Positions 1 to 11,289 of a DNA stretch of 64,000 nt are shown here, one piece after another. The notes beneath the pieces are model-generated. The model was not told where the DNA came from. It saw only the letters and a program-made list of their open reading frames with translations, and did no database searches. This DNA is from Zygaena filipendulae (lineage: Eukaryota; Arthropoda; Insecta; Lepidoptera; Zygaenidae), in NCBI GenBank assembly GCA_907165275.2, contig OU015665.1:5456001-5520000 (forward strand), written 5' to 3'. Position 1 is the stretch's first letter; each line of letters opens with the position of its first letter. Both the position numbers and the translations under genes were made by a program.

Positions 1-767
1 TTAACTACTTCAATAATACCAACTTTAACTGTATTACTTAATTATACAAACTAAAATAAAACTGCTATCTTATCTTTATTTATTACACCACTTTTATTAC
101 CTTGGTAGTGGTTACTTATATTACGAAAGTTTAACTTACTGATAAAAAGATGGGTGTTTAAATAGACCAAAGAGTTTATAACCACCGTGAAATAGTCTGA
201 AGTTCAATATAGTATAAAACTAAACTTGTCTGAAAAAAAATTAGGTAGGTACCTATTAGGCTATTACAGCCACGGATTCAAAACTCAAAAGTGCAAAATG
301 GAACTTATCTATAATAATATTTAAGGATTATGACTATGACGTAATATTCCAAAGATCAACTTTAAAAATACTTATTACAATAACTTAGAAGTAGGTATTT
401 ATCGTTTGAAATGATATAATTAATCTAAATAGATTAGAAGATCGTCTAAGATAATATAAACTTTTTGCACCCATGTATTTTACCAATATTAAACGTGTAT
501 TCAGATAAAACTACAAACTTTCTCAATCTCACGGATATTTTTTGTTTCGGTTTCCTTAATTCCTTCACATTAATAATTATTTACAAACAACAAAGCAAAC
601 AGTGAGGGAAAGGGAAGTACTGTAGGGAGGGACTAGGGATGTAAAAATAATCGATTTATATATCGAAGTGTCTAAGCCTCCACTAAACGGTTTATTTATT
701 AGTCATCCATGGCTTAATAAACTACATAAATTCACAAAAGAGCTTGTCAATATATTAAATTGTTAAC
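1..767. other. AT-rich intergenic DNA, no gene seen
   Basis: I see no coding potential, RNA gene or clear repeat boundary here. The stretch is strongly AT-rich with only short chance reading frames. Confidence 0.5.
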
Positions 768-1001
768 TGTCAAAAGATTGTGAACTACGGTTTACAATCT
801 TTCACATACTGCTTACAATTATATAATGCAGTTTTGAATTATTTTTCGGTAGGTTATAATTATTATGGTTAGGTTAGGTTTGTACCATAGTATCTCTAAG
901 TAGTTTGTGGTTTGTACTGCCGTTGCAAGACGCGCGCGGCGCGAGCCGAGCGAGCGTGCCGCGGCAGCGGAAACAGTGTTACGGTTCACGATCTTTTGAC
1001 A
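768..1001. repeat. inverted-repeat element with a GC-rich core
   Basis: A 23-24 base terminal arm starting TGTCAAAAGATTGTGAAC is repeated inverted at 978-1001 with a few mismatches. Between the arms is a block of about 50 bases made mostly of CG dinucleotides (around 925-970), very unlike its AT-rich surroundings. A 25-base stretch near 888-912 (CATAGTATCTCTAAGTAGTT) recurs near 50910-50935. This looks like a non-autonomous DNA element; the family is not identified. Confidence 0.4.
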
Positions 1002-1732
1002 ATATACAATCTTGCTAGATAGATTATAATCTAACGGTAGGTATTTACAATTTTACAGTGATATAATATATAATTTATTTTTACATAAAAATTGTTTAAC
1101 ACCTAAAAAGGTGCAAATCTCGTAACAAAAAAAGAACGTTAGGAATGATCAATATATGTATTTTGCGTTAAGCGGACTACAGTCTCCGTTGAGTGGATGA
1201 TTAGCCATTATAATTTATAATCGATCCTTTTACAACAAAGAAATTAACTATTTTAGTAAAAGAATCGATTTTTAATAATCGACTTTCTTGGAAAGATGAA
1301 GGACAATGCCAATCTTTGTATGAAGAGTGGACCAAGTGCTGCCCAGAATAAAGTCATAGTACATTATGTTCCTTAGGATAGTAGTAGTCTGTAAAATAAA
1401 GCGCATCTAATTCCATCCCAGGAGTCGTGGGAAAAAAAGGTATTATTTATTGGGTAAAAATAAATACTTAATTACAATAACAATAAATAAATGCTTTTCC
1501 CGATAGGGATGTATATTTTTGAGGAGTTCTACTGCTACACACTATCAGCTCCACTTCACACATGCACTGTGATGAGCATAAACTGCTCAGCAACCACCTT
1601 AAAGTAATCGAATCGCAAACTGTGAAATACCTATTATTGAGTAGTTCCGCTGGTCATCCGTTGTCTTCATCATCAGTTTCACTTCACCAAATGGTGCTAT
1701 CCGAAAGCAAATGCATGAAATATTCCAAAAAA

Positions 1733-1880
1733 TACCCAAAATTGGTAGGTGTGCCTATAATATTTGATAAGTTCCCTCCATTTCTCCAATATCCCATCAT
1801 CAGATCCTGACTTGATGACAATGGTACCACCTCGGAAGTATACCCCTTCAACCAAAAAAAGAATTTTCCAAATCGGTCCA
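1733..1880. repeat. dispersed repeat, copy 1
   Basis: This copy shares the core TAGGTGTGCCTATAA and CCCATCATCAGATCCTGACT with the stretch at 2934-3090 and is followed by a similar A-rich run (CAAAAAAAGAATT). It is probably a piece of a non-LTR-type repeat. No boundaries or target duplications are clear. Confidence 0.45.
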
Positions 1881-2207
1881 GTCGTCTTCGAATAATCGGG
1901 GAACATACATACTATATAAAACGTACAAACAAAACTGACGTTAATTTTTTTTCTCCGGGACCGATTTTGAAAAAAAAAAAAATTTTTCAATATAAAGCAA
2001 TGCAAGGAACTCAGTCAAGGTAGTCCCATTCCTGGGCAGCATTTGGTCCATACCCTGTCAATCTAATTATACATTTCAGGGGAACCCAAAGTTAAAGTTA
2101 AAAAAAAAAATGAAATGATGATTTTGGATCCTGAGGTCAAAAATTTGTCGTTCTATTTCTTGTACTATACTAATTATCATTTTATTTTTATTCAAATAAG
2201 AACAAAT

Positions 2208-2238
2208 TTTCAGTGCCAAAAGGCAGTTGGCACTGAAA
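2208..2238. repeat. short perfect hairpin
   Basis: Arms TTTCAGTGCCAA and TTGGCACTGAAA (12 bp, perfect) enclose a 7-base loop. No function is evident. Confidence 0.4.
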
Positions 2239-2933
2239 GTATCAAGTTTATTTTCAGTTATTTTATTGTTTAACGTTAAAGTTCGAAAAGATTTGTTTTG
2301 TAATTTAGTTTTGTAATCGAATTGGTTATTCTTTTCATTTTATTCGATTTTTTTCTTGGCGTAAATTGCCAGTATTAATCTCTTAGTGCTATTACTATCT
2401 TTGTCTTTGTCTATTTTATAATAGAAAAAGTCGTCAATCTTTTTCACAGAATCGATTATTTCTTATTTCGAACTAAAATCGTTTTTTCAATAATAGATTT
2501 TTTTACTCAATGTATCCATGTATACATCCCTAACCAGTTGTCAGTACCAAACAGATTTTTTTTTTAATTTACTCCTTTTCCGTTCCGTACAGCCAATTTT
2601 TTTTCTTCTTCTGAATTAGTTATTTACAACGAAATACATACATTGGTGAGATGCATTTTGATGCTTTACCGGAATTTTTAGCAGCAACTCTTCACAGTTG
2701 AGCCTTAATAGAACGTTCTGTGGGAAGTAAACGACAACCTCTCGATCAACGCCCCATTTCATGATGATCCATTGATTGAGGTGTAAAAGCGTAACAAACA
2801 TACTCGCTTTCGCATTTATAATATTAGTAAGAAATCCCTATAGTTTCACCTATATGAATTTTTGAATTATTCAAAGTAATTTGTTGTACCGAGATTAAAA
2901 GTATTCTATGTTCTAATACGATTTACTATAAAA

Positions 2934-3090
2934 AATATCCAAATCGCCATAGGTGTGCCTATAAATCTTCAAGAGTTCCCTCGATTTCGCCAAGATCCCA
3001 TCATCAGATCCTGACTTGGTGACAATGGGATCTAAGTGGGAGTATTCCCTTTCAAACAAAAAAAGAATTATCAAAATCGCCCCATAGTGA
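2934..3090. repeat. dispersed repeat, copy 2
   Basis: Second copy of the repeat at 1733-1880, in the same orientation, about 1.2 kb downstream, with the shared core CCCATCATCAGATCCTGACT. The two are diverged in sequence, so this is not a recent duplication. Confidence 0.45.
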
Positions 3091-3119
3091 CATTATTATT
3101 AACGCGAAATTCTGTCATT

Positions 3120-3390
3120 ATATTATTATTTGTGCTCTGTCAATCTGTCTGTTACCTTTTCATTTCTTAACTACTAAACCTCTTTAAATTTTGCATACAC
3201 GTACACGTGTATTATTCCGGAATTCCCTCTGGAACTCTGAAATTAAAGCGGGAACCAGCTAGTCTATATCGTTAATATTATAAATGCCAACGTGAGTTTG
3301 TACGTTTGCCTACGCTATCACGGCCAACTACTCAACCGATCAACGTGAAATACACACACGTTGTTACCGCGGGGAACATGGCTAGTTAGA
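3120..3390 (-). repeat. two degenerate copies of the CCGCGG-hallmark repeat
   Basis: Two adjacent degenerate copies end in the reverse complement of the family start (...CCAGCTAGT near 3267 and a second ending near 3390 after ACCGCGGGGAAC). Upstream blocks of the family (TTAATATTATAAATGC, and the stretch resembling a family primer-site-like core) are recognisable. The family recurs over twenty times in the window and behaves like a short retroposed repeat. I cannot name it with certainty. Confidence 0.45.
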
Positions 3391-3687
3391 AATATGGATG
3401 TGATCTTCACTGTGTGTGACAGGTGAACAAAAAGGGTACGCAGAGCATACTCTACCTAATCTAGACACGCGGCAGCGTGTCAAGCCAAGTTCAAGCAAAG
3501 GAACTGGCTAGCCAGCGCCGAGTGTAATATTACACGAACCATTCGGTTGGCACCGAATTTTTTCGTTGTTCGTTCTTTTGACCCTTCTATAACTCAAAAC
3601 CTATATAACGTAGGTAAACACATAAAACTACCTGTGTTTAATTATATCCATGAGGACAATTGCTGTTATTTAAAAATGTGAGATCGT

Positions 3688-3803
3688 AAAGTAGGTTAGA
3701 TTTCACTTGGCCAGTTTTTATTAGATAAATTTATTTATGTTTAATAACTTTATAAAATGACTGATGTAATGAAAACTGGCCAAGTCAAATCTAACCTACT
3801 TTA
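3688..3803. repeat. hairpin-forming miniature element
   Basis: A 33-base arm (AGGTTAGATTTCACTTGGCC core) and its near-perfect inverted copy (GGCCAAGTCAAATCTAACCT core) are separated by about 50 AT-rich bases. One internal mismatch is visible. It resembles a foldback MITE; a precursor small RNA is possible but unsupported. Confidence 0.5.
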
Positions 3804-4489
3804 AGCAATTGTTATTGGTATCCAATAAAGCAAAGAAATAGAGTTTAATACTTGTTTATAATGTTATTTTGTTCCTATAAATACATATTTCGATTTTGCA
3901 TAGAACTCGGCACTCATTTAGATCTCCTTTCTTTTTGCGGCGAAGCCCACAGCCAAGCATAATTTTTGTGCTGAATTTGGCTATCCTTTTTTACATTTAT
4001 GTTTTTGGTGGGATCTATACTATAGATACGGTGCGTCCTGCGTTCCGAAACCCTCGCTGAAACGTTCATATACTTACGTCACCTGCGCATCGCAGCAGCA
4101 CAGCCGTAGTATCGATGTTCATATATCTACCTACCGTACGATTACGATTATGTTCAACAATTTTTGTTTGTTATACATTTTTTCCTCAAGGCAAGTGAAC
4201 AACGCATGAAATGCTTTCGCATGTTGATGAGTCGACGTCCGGCTGCCGGTGGCAACATAGTGCGAGTCCACTTTTTATAGGCACCTGGTAGAAGCATGAG
4301 ACCACAGAGTTGGGAGGACAATAAGTAAAAAAGTTCTTTTGTGCTACAGAAATTATAAAGTACCTACCTAGTAACAATACTTAGGAGTTGGAATTCCGGC
4401 TAGCTCTCTTATTCTACACGAATACCTACCTACTTACATAAGAATGTTTTTTTTTTATAAATAAAATAGTTTATGTATCCATATATTTA

Positions 4490-4640
4490 AAAATGAATTG
4501 CTGTTTGTTTGTCTCGCTTAAACTCGAAGTCAAGAATGGCTGGAACGATATGGCTAATTTGATCTTGAAATATTTTTTGGAAGTTCAGGGAAGGTAAATC
4601 CGAAACTCACGCGGGATAAACCGCGGGGCACAGGTAGATA
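4490..4640 (-). repeat. CCGCGG-hallmark repeat, minus orientation
   Basis: The right end reads AACCGCGGGGCACAGGTAGA, the reverse complement of the family start, preceded by a diverged family body including CCGAAACTCACGCGGG. It is one of the better preserved ends of this family. Confidence 0.55.
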
Positions 4641-5179
4641 CCTAGTTTATAAATATATAAAGAAATATCTATGAGATATGAATTTGTTTTTGACTGCCTC
4701 TCCTGAGGTTTGCATGTTTTTGAAACTTTTGAACGAAATTGAACGGGATTTTAAAGTTTACCTAAAACATGAGTTTAGTTCCATTGCATTATTAAAGGGT
4801 CTTGTAGGTAGTTTTTATGCGCACATCTCAACAGCACCCGGACCGAGCAGCGAGCAAGAGCTAGTTTAAATACAGTTTATACCTGAGTTAATAACATGTA
4901 CCTATCTAGGTGAACACTGGGAAAAAATGTTAGCGTTTTAACTAGGTATGTAACGTTAGAAATTGTTAAGTTTTTTTATGTCGTTGGGACAGTAAAAGTA
5001 ATTGTTTTTTTTCCTCTGTAGGGATATATAACTAGGTTGTTAGTCAAATTTTATTTTCATATAACAATATCCAAATCTATACCTATATCTATCCTTAATT
5101 CACGCGTGAATTAATAAAATAGCTAGCTAGTGCAGTTTCTGTAAACTATGACATTATTATGTATTGGTATATTTTTATA

Positions 5180-6739
5180 CACTCGAGAGCAATGAATCCG
5201 GGTCACTTAAAGAATGTTAAAAATCTCGGAAACTAAAAATGATAGGTTAATGCAATAAATTGTATTTAATAGACAATGTAATACTCCTTAAATGAAAGTA
5301 AAAAAAATATGAGTCACCATACATTTTATTAACACAAAATTACATAAAGAAAAAAACTGCTGATCTCTCCTTAAAACAAAAATAGGAAACATGAAATTTT
5401 TGAACTTTATTACGATTTTCTTGAATTTTAATACTTCGTATTGCCTCCTCGTGCTTCCATTACTGCGTTTACGCAGTTTGGCATGCTGTACACCAAGTTC
5501 CTTATACGATTTTGGGGAATATTCTCCCATTCCTCTGTGAGAGCAATTTTGAGCTCACGAAGCGTGATTGGGGGAGGGTTTCGTTGTTTTACGCATCTGC
5601 CTAGCTCGTCCCAAGCATGCTCGATCGGGTTGATATCCGGGCTGCGCGCTGGCCACTCCATACGAGTAATGTTCATCTCTTGATGGTAGTCATTCACAAT
5701 CCTACATATAGCATAGCATCATAAATATAGCATCCTCACCTAAATTGACCATAAATGGACCAACGTGATCATTGAGGATTTCTTCCACATATCTTACGCT
5801 AGTTAAAGAGCCGTTTTCTATGATCACCAGCTCTGTGCGACTTTCAGAAGAAATTCCGGCCCACACAAGTACAGACCCACCACCGTAGGCTACTTTTTCT
5901 TCGATGCATGCTTGCTTGAATCTTTCCCCTGGTCTTCGATACACTCTGTGTCTTCCATCGTGCTTGTAGAGCATAAATTTTGATTCGTCGGAGAACATAA
6001 CTTTTGACCAATCTTCAATACTCCAATTTACGTGGCTCTGGGCATATCTTAGTCTTGAAATACGATGCGCACGCTCCAGTTTAGGGCCGTTTGCAGGTCT
6101 AAGGGGTTTTAAGTTAGATTCAGCAAGCCGACGTCTTACTGTCCATGCACTTGGGTTACTTCCTCCGAGGCGTCGAAACTGATTTGTGAGTTCAGTTCCT
6201 GTGAGAAAGCGATTTCGAAGCATGGTGTTCACCAAGTATCGGTCTTCTCGTGCTGTGGTACACCTGGTTCTGCCCGTTCCTGGTCTGCGTAGGTTAGAAC
6301 CAGTTTCTTCGTAACGTCGGAGAACTCTTTGTACTGTTGACAGCGACACACCGACAGTCCTGGCTGCATCGCGCTGACTCCGGCCGGTTTCCAGCATTGT
6401 AAGTATTCTGGTGCATTCTTCAGGCGTAAGCGACATAATTTCAGCTTGAATAATGAATATAGAGCACTATCAACATGGTTTATGTACCCACATAAATGAC
6501 AGATTACAAATAAAAGCAAAACCAAATGCTGTAATTTCGTAGTTCCATCTTCGAAAGTGGCCCTTTTTCAAGTTTGATTTTTTTATGATATAACTTTACA
6601 ATAACTAAGAAGTTTTAATACCTTCATTTAAGGAGTATTACATTGTCTATTAAATACGATTTATTGCATTAACCTAGCATTTTTAGTTTCCGAGATTTTT
6701 AGGATTCTTTAAGTGACCCGGATTCATTGCTCTCGAGTG
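5180..6739 (-). mobile_element. Tc1-type DNA transposon, near full length, non-autonomous
   Basis: This 1,560 bp element is bounded by terminal inverted repeats of about 120 bp (5180-5300 and 6619-6739) that begin CACTCGAGAGCAATGAATCC and differ at only a handful of positions. Each outer end is flanked by TA (5178-5179 and 6740-6741), the target duplication expected for Tc1/mariner insertion. It holds one broken transposase reading from right to left. High similarity of the two arms suggests a fairly recent insertion. Long arms plus an internal transposase frame are typical of the Tc1 branch; assignment to a named subfamily would need a database comparison. Confidence 0.92.
5428..6436 (-). 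pseudogene. Tc1-like transposase, frameshifted and missing its second catalytic Asp region
   Basis: The protein starts at the ATG at 6436 and is open for 244 codons to 5702. It then resumes in another frame (5697-5428, 89 codons). The N-terminal half carries two helix-turn-helix DNA-binding segments (about residues 8-50 and 65-110, the first containing RSQRDAARTVGVSLSTVQ). The first catalytic Asp is D150 in MFSDESKF. The final acid lies in the second frame in SPDINPIEHAWDEL, matching the DD34E arrangement of Tc1. Where the second Asp motif should follow AIFM, about 20 bases around 5697-5720 are replaced by a short TATGCTATGC-like run that ends in a stop. Both the catalytic residue and the frame are lost, so the product cannot be an active transposase, although the element could still be moved by a related enzyme. 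The usual family length is about 340 residues, so little else is missing. Confidence 0.92.
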
Positions 6740-7820
6740 TAGTTTATATTAATTATCTGCATATTGCATGTAATATTTTTATAATTAAATATAGTTAACA
6801 CACCTTAGGTTTATACCTACTTTATAGTAATAAGTAAAAAATGTAAAAATATATTAAAATGTACAATTTTCGCACTTTAATGCGGGGGGCTGCTGCACCT
6901 CATTATTTCGTCTGAGCTCATACCTACTTTTTTACGGTTATGTATAAATAATATCTCTATACTCCACCTGGTAGCCTGGCAGAGATCGCTTTAACTGCAA
7001 CTTAATACTGTCTCTTTTATAAGAAATGTCTCTTTTAGATGAAAAGGGGTTGCAAAGTTTGTATGGAACAATTCCGCGGGAACTTCGAAATTAACGTGGG
7101 TAAAACCGCGCGGTACAGCTATTATACCTACCATAATATATGGACATTTCATCAAAAAAACCCGGAAAAAATTATAAGTGCAGTTAATAACAATGGTCAA
7201 TGAAAACAGTGTCAATAAAACTCAAAAGTTAATATTTTTCTGAAATTACCTACTTATATCTTGAATTAATTGAATTAGGTATATAAAAAATATTAATAAT
7301 AATTAATAATAATAATTCATTTATTTCAGGCAAAATAACAATACAATGATGATAAAATAATAATAAAATAAATTGAATTAAATTCACCAAAAAAAAATAA
7401 AATGAATCACCAACTGAAACAATACCTACAAAAAGATTAGCCTTAGATTTAAAAAGACAGGATATGTCCCAGGACACTTTACAGAATAACCCCATTAGGA
7501 CATCCTAAAAAACCAGGAAATGCCCTGGGATACAGGGCGGTTGACAACCCTAATCTATACGGAGGCGAGGACGCAACATTGTCGGAGGTACTCTGCCTAC
7601 CTGATATGTGAATTTTTTTGCATTTCGCAGTCTCCTATAGGCAGTCTTAAGCACTTTAACGTGAGCTGCTACAGCGAACTGACCGCTGGTGCTGTGGTCG
7701 TTCCAGTAACACAATACATACAAATACGATATGATCGAGGTGTAGTGAAGATTTGAAAAGACTGATAATATCACAAACAACTTTGTTATATAGTTCTAAA
7801 CAGTTCCTAAACAACAAAAA
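6740..7820. other. AT-rich DNA upstream of the proposed transporter-1 first exon
   Basis: The stretch contains a minus-oriented CCGCGG-hallmark repeat remnant (about 7040-7125, ending GGTAAAACCGCGCGGTACAG), a short LINE-tail-like fragment near 6969-6990 (AGAGATCGCTTTAA), and an AATAAT-rich tract at 7290-7390. If 7821 is the start codon, the last part is promoter and 5' untranslated sequence. No TATA box or initiator is convincing. Confidence 0.4.
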
Positions 7821-7848
7821 ATGGCAGTGATATTCTTAAAATTCCTTG
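7821..7848 (+). CDS. proposed first coding exon of SLC17-type transporter 1
   Basis: An ATG in the context AACAAAAAATGGC opens nine codons plus one base (MAVIFLKFL and a G) and is followed at once by the strong donor GTAAGT. The next transporter exon (23276) needs exactly one base from its predecessor, and joining the two gives Asp across the junction. The result is a short hydrophilic-to-hydrophobic N-terminus right before the first membrane segment. Transporter 2 downstream also begins with a tiny 30-base coding exon, which supports the layout. The implied intron is 15.4 kb, long but possible. Another short exon in that intron cannot be excluded, so transcript data would decide it. Confidence 0.5.
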
Positions 7849-8525
7849 GTAAGTTTTTAAAACATACAAAATAATTATTAATTTTATTATTAAATAGTTA
7901 ATCAACGTTATTTTTTTACGTGAGAACTTTTTGATAATGTTCTCTAGTCTCTATACCTAAACATGTGGCAGCGCATAATATAACCAGGCGAGAAACTGAA
8001 CAGTCACGCGTTTAAAATTACACAAAATAATTTAGAGTATTTTTGTCGACTCTACAATATTTGCACGTTAAAAAAATGCTATTGAATTGTAATCAATAAA
8101 AATTGTATATAACTTATGAATGAAAATTCATAAGTTTAAATCGAGTTCGGTTACTAGATACCTGATATTGAATCCTTACTTATGTATGCTATGATCTATC
8201 TACCTATTTTAAAATCAGTTTTTTTGTATGTCGTGGTTAAGAATTTACCATAAGAACCTAAGCCTACCACGAGGATGTCTAGTGGAACTAGGTAGTTGGT
8301 TGGGAGAAATGGCACTTTACACTCTTCGTTGATTTTACATATTTTGTACTTGAGTAACATTAGAATTAGCATATTAAGATTAACATTCGGTATACGTCAT
8401 AATCGATGCTATATCTATCTATATAAAGGTAGACTCCAAAGTGTTATTGAAATTTCGCGGAAGCAAATACATACGAATTATTAATTTTTAACATTATTTA
8501 AATGCTTCATATATTTTTATTCCTA

Positions 8526-8584
8526 ACTAGCTGTGCCCCGCGGTTTCACCCGCGTTAATTTTGGATTTCCCGCGGGAAAAACGG
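8526..8584 (+). repeat. CCGCGG-hallmark repeat, truncated start
   Basis: Clean family start CTAGCTGTGCCCCGCGG followed by TTTCACCCGCG and a CCCGCGGG block, then unrelated sequence. Only the first 60 bases remain. Confidence 0.65.
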
Positions 8585-9041
8585 TATTTTTGACTTTTAT
8601 ATCACTCACTACTCACCTTCATTTCTTTTTTTATTTTTTCTATATCACTCACTACTCAATAGAGTTACCTAAATTTATTTTTTCTTATTTATCTCCCATG
8701 TACAGACATCGAACTGTTACAATTTTATTATATGTATAGATTATTACGTAAACATTCGATCTTCAAAATAAGAATACAATTATTATACAACACAGTTTTG
8801 CTTAAATTAGGTAAAGACGCAACGACCCAAGACGAACTTTATGAGGCACCAAACGTATCTACTTAGTCGCATGAGCCATGGGTTAGTCCCGATTACCTCT
8901 CGGTTTCCGTTTAATTAAATCTTAAATTTAATCACTTAATGCATTTTAAATAATGAAGAAAAACTAAAATCCTTTTAAAACTCAGCGAGTGTATGGCGAT
9001 CGTGCGTCAATTGTTAAATAAGTGATGATAAAACTATTAAA

Positions 9042-9071
9042 TAGCTAGCTAGCTAGCTAGCTAGCTAGCTA
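9042..9071. repeat. TAGC microsatellite
   Basis: About seven and a half perfect TAGC units, each junction forming the palindrome AGCT/GCTAGC. Confidence 0.9.
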
Positions 9072-9149
9072 AACGTACAACAACAACGTACAAGTAAAAT
9101 TACAATAGTTAGGTATACTTATTATCTCTAGGCCTAATATAAAATGCTT

Positions 9150-9363
9150 TGTCATGAATGACTGATTGACGGATCAACGCATAGCCTAAACCGCTGATCG
9201 TAGAGACCTGAAACTTGGAGGGTGTGTTCTTTGTATAACGTAGGCATCCCATAAGACGTAGTAGTAGTAGTAGAAATCCCAAGAAATTCTATACGCCTGA
9301 TGTTGTGAAAAGGGGGGGGAAAATTATGGAACAATTCCGCGGGAACTCCGAAATTACTGCTAG
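9150..9363 (-). repeat. CCGCGG-hallmark repeat, subtype A, minus orientation
   Basis: The right end contains TTCCGCGGGAACTCCGAAATT. The left part (GATCGTAGAGACCTGAAACT, GGAGGGTGTGTTCTTTGTAT) is shared, inverted, with 60844-61085. Those two copies therefore define a subtype with its own body sequence. Confidence 0.6.
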
Positions 9364-9750
9364 TTATGTACATAATTTGATGAACTTTCGTCAAAGGCAA
9401 GATGATATCCATATACAATTATATTTTATGTATTGTCCATATCCTTTGAAAATAATTTTGGTCGTCAAGTTTCGCCGCTGGCGTTTTTTAAAGTGCAGTC
9501 AAAAAAGTTGATCGAAAGACCGGTATAGGTAATAGTAAAAAAAACCGGCACATAGCAAATTTCAGATAATTTGACATTTATTTCGCAATGAATTACTGTA
9601 GTCACAGATAGTATAATACTATGTATAGCTGTCGTTTAGAGAACAAGATATTTTGAATTTCAATAATTTTGAAAAAAATATCGAAGTTTTATCCGTCGCT
9701 TAGTATCATAATATACGTATTTTGAATAAAAAGATCATATATTACAAAAA

Positions 9751-9767
9751 TGTGTGTGTGTGTGTGT
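9751..9767. repeat. TG microsatellite
   Basis: About eight perfect TG units. Confidence 0.9.
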
Positions 9768-10012
9768 TATTTTTTCCAAAAAAGGTTATTTATTACTTAT
9801 TGAATTATTTTTTAAATTACTGATACGATTGATAAAGTCGTGTATATTAGTTTTACTGTAGGTGCGTAAAATTGAAAATTGGGAAAATGAAACAACAGTG
9901 AGGAAAACGCGAGTGAAGATCGCCAATCCGCTGCAGTAGGTATGTCCGATCGGAGGACTTATTGTTTCGACGGTCAAAGCTACGTACAATCACAGAAGTG
10001 TAAATGCAGAAA

Positions 10013-10364
10013 CCTCAGACTAAATAAAAACTAAAGACGGAACGTCTCGAACAACAAAGTGAAGCCGGTTAATGCGTATGCATGTGGTGCTTAGGAAAGT
10101 GTATGGATTTGCTAAGTTTACTTACTGGTGATAAGTGATTCCATGCTGTTTTTTATTTTTTGACCGTAGACGACACAATATGGCATTTTTTCTCAGCTAA
10201 TTGTTGCGTCACCTCCATTAGCGGGAGATGCTCAAACTAAGGTATGGTGTCTTTTTCTTGTAAGTGTGTGCGTGTTTCTGTGTACGTGCACGGCGTGGTG
10301 TCTTTTTCCGGGCTTCACTTGTTTGTTCTACGCGTTCCGTCTTTAGTTTTTATTTGGTCTGAGG
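10013..10364. repeat. foldback element with 57-base inverted arms
   Basis: The arm at 10013-10068 (CCTCAGACTAAATAAAAACT then AAGACGGAACG) is repeated inverted at 10308-10364 with a few mismatches and small indels. The spacer is about 240 bp with no coding sequence. It shares its right border with the next foldback. Confidence 0.65.
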
Positions 10365-10577
10365 CAGAAACACATAATATGTATGCAGGTATTTGTGTCG
10401 TGTCGTGTCGTGTCGCGACAGAAGCATATCGGTTTTATACATTTAGAATGGTTAGTGTTGTGGAGCGTCCCTATAACCATAGGTAGGTAGGTAGGTACCT
10501 ATTAAATGTATGAAACAAATATAATTATGCTTCTGTCGCGACACAACACGACACGACACAGTAATGTGTTTCCGCCT
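10362..10577. repeat. second foldback element with TGTCG microsatellite arms
   Basis: The left arm AGGCAGAAACACATAAT...(TGTCG)n...CGACAGAAGCATA at 10362-10424 matches inverted 10530-10577, which reads TATGCTTCTGTCGCGACA followed by CACGACACGACACAG and TGTGTTTCCGCCT. Both arms carry the same five-base microsatellite, so the hairpin stem has expanded on both sides. Confidence 0.65.
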
Positions 10578-11289
10578 TTGGATAACTACGTGATTTGCAG
10601 ATTTTGGTATTTGACAATGAAAAAGAGTTCAAACTCTCAGATTTGACTTTTTAAGATACAGGATTGTACGTAGGGACCATCGGTTTATACATCATCAGAC
10701 ATCAGTGGTACGCAGTAACGGACTAAAATAAAAAAAAAATTACGTATTAAAGTTAAACAATTAATGATCTTCCATTTAATACTTACCTATTTAGATATTG
10801 TAGAGGAACATGGTAATCTTGTTGTTAAATGATAACTCCTACAAGTCGTTAGTAATACCAGTTTTAAGAGAACATGAAGGTAAGTACCTAAACAATAAAT
10901 AGAAGTTGGTACCTACTCACAGGTCCTGCATCTCAATGAATAAAAACGAGGCGACACGACGAGTCCAGCGAACTTTCTTTTATTTAGTTTTTTTTTTTGC
11001 TATAGTAATGACCTGCTTTAGACGAATGACGAATCACATGTCAGTTAGTTATTTTTTGGGTATTAAACATTTACTATGTTTATTATTTACATAAAGTTTT
11101 TAATAAGACCACTTATTAAAAACTTACCGGTTATCAAAGGACCTTTGAAAACAACTATGCAGATTAGTATCTAAACGTGATGACTTTTATGGTATTACCC
11201 ATTCTTTTGATTAGTTACGCAGAGAATTGATGACACAAATTAAGCCTCACCCAACTTTAACATAAATGGTATCATATTGTATTTACATA

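Larger units (their letters stand above)
1002..5179. other. intergenic DNA with repeat fragments, no gene seen
   Basis: No exon chain or RNA gene is supported. The region holds the dispersed repeats listed separately (1733-1880, 2934-3090, 3120-3390, 3688-3803, 4490-4640), one short hairpin and AT-rich filler. Open frames of 60-100 codons are chance frames without family resemblance. Confidence 0.5.

Noticed and set aside
10866..10880. ATGAAGGTAAGT as an alternative first exon of transporter 1
   Set aside because: It ends in phase 0, whereas the exon at 23276 needs a one-base overhang.
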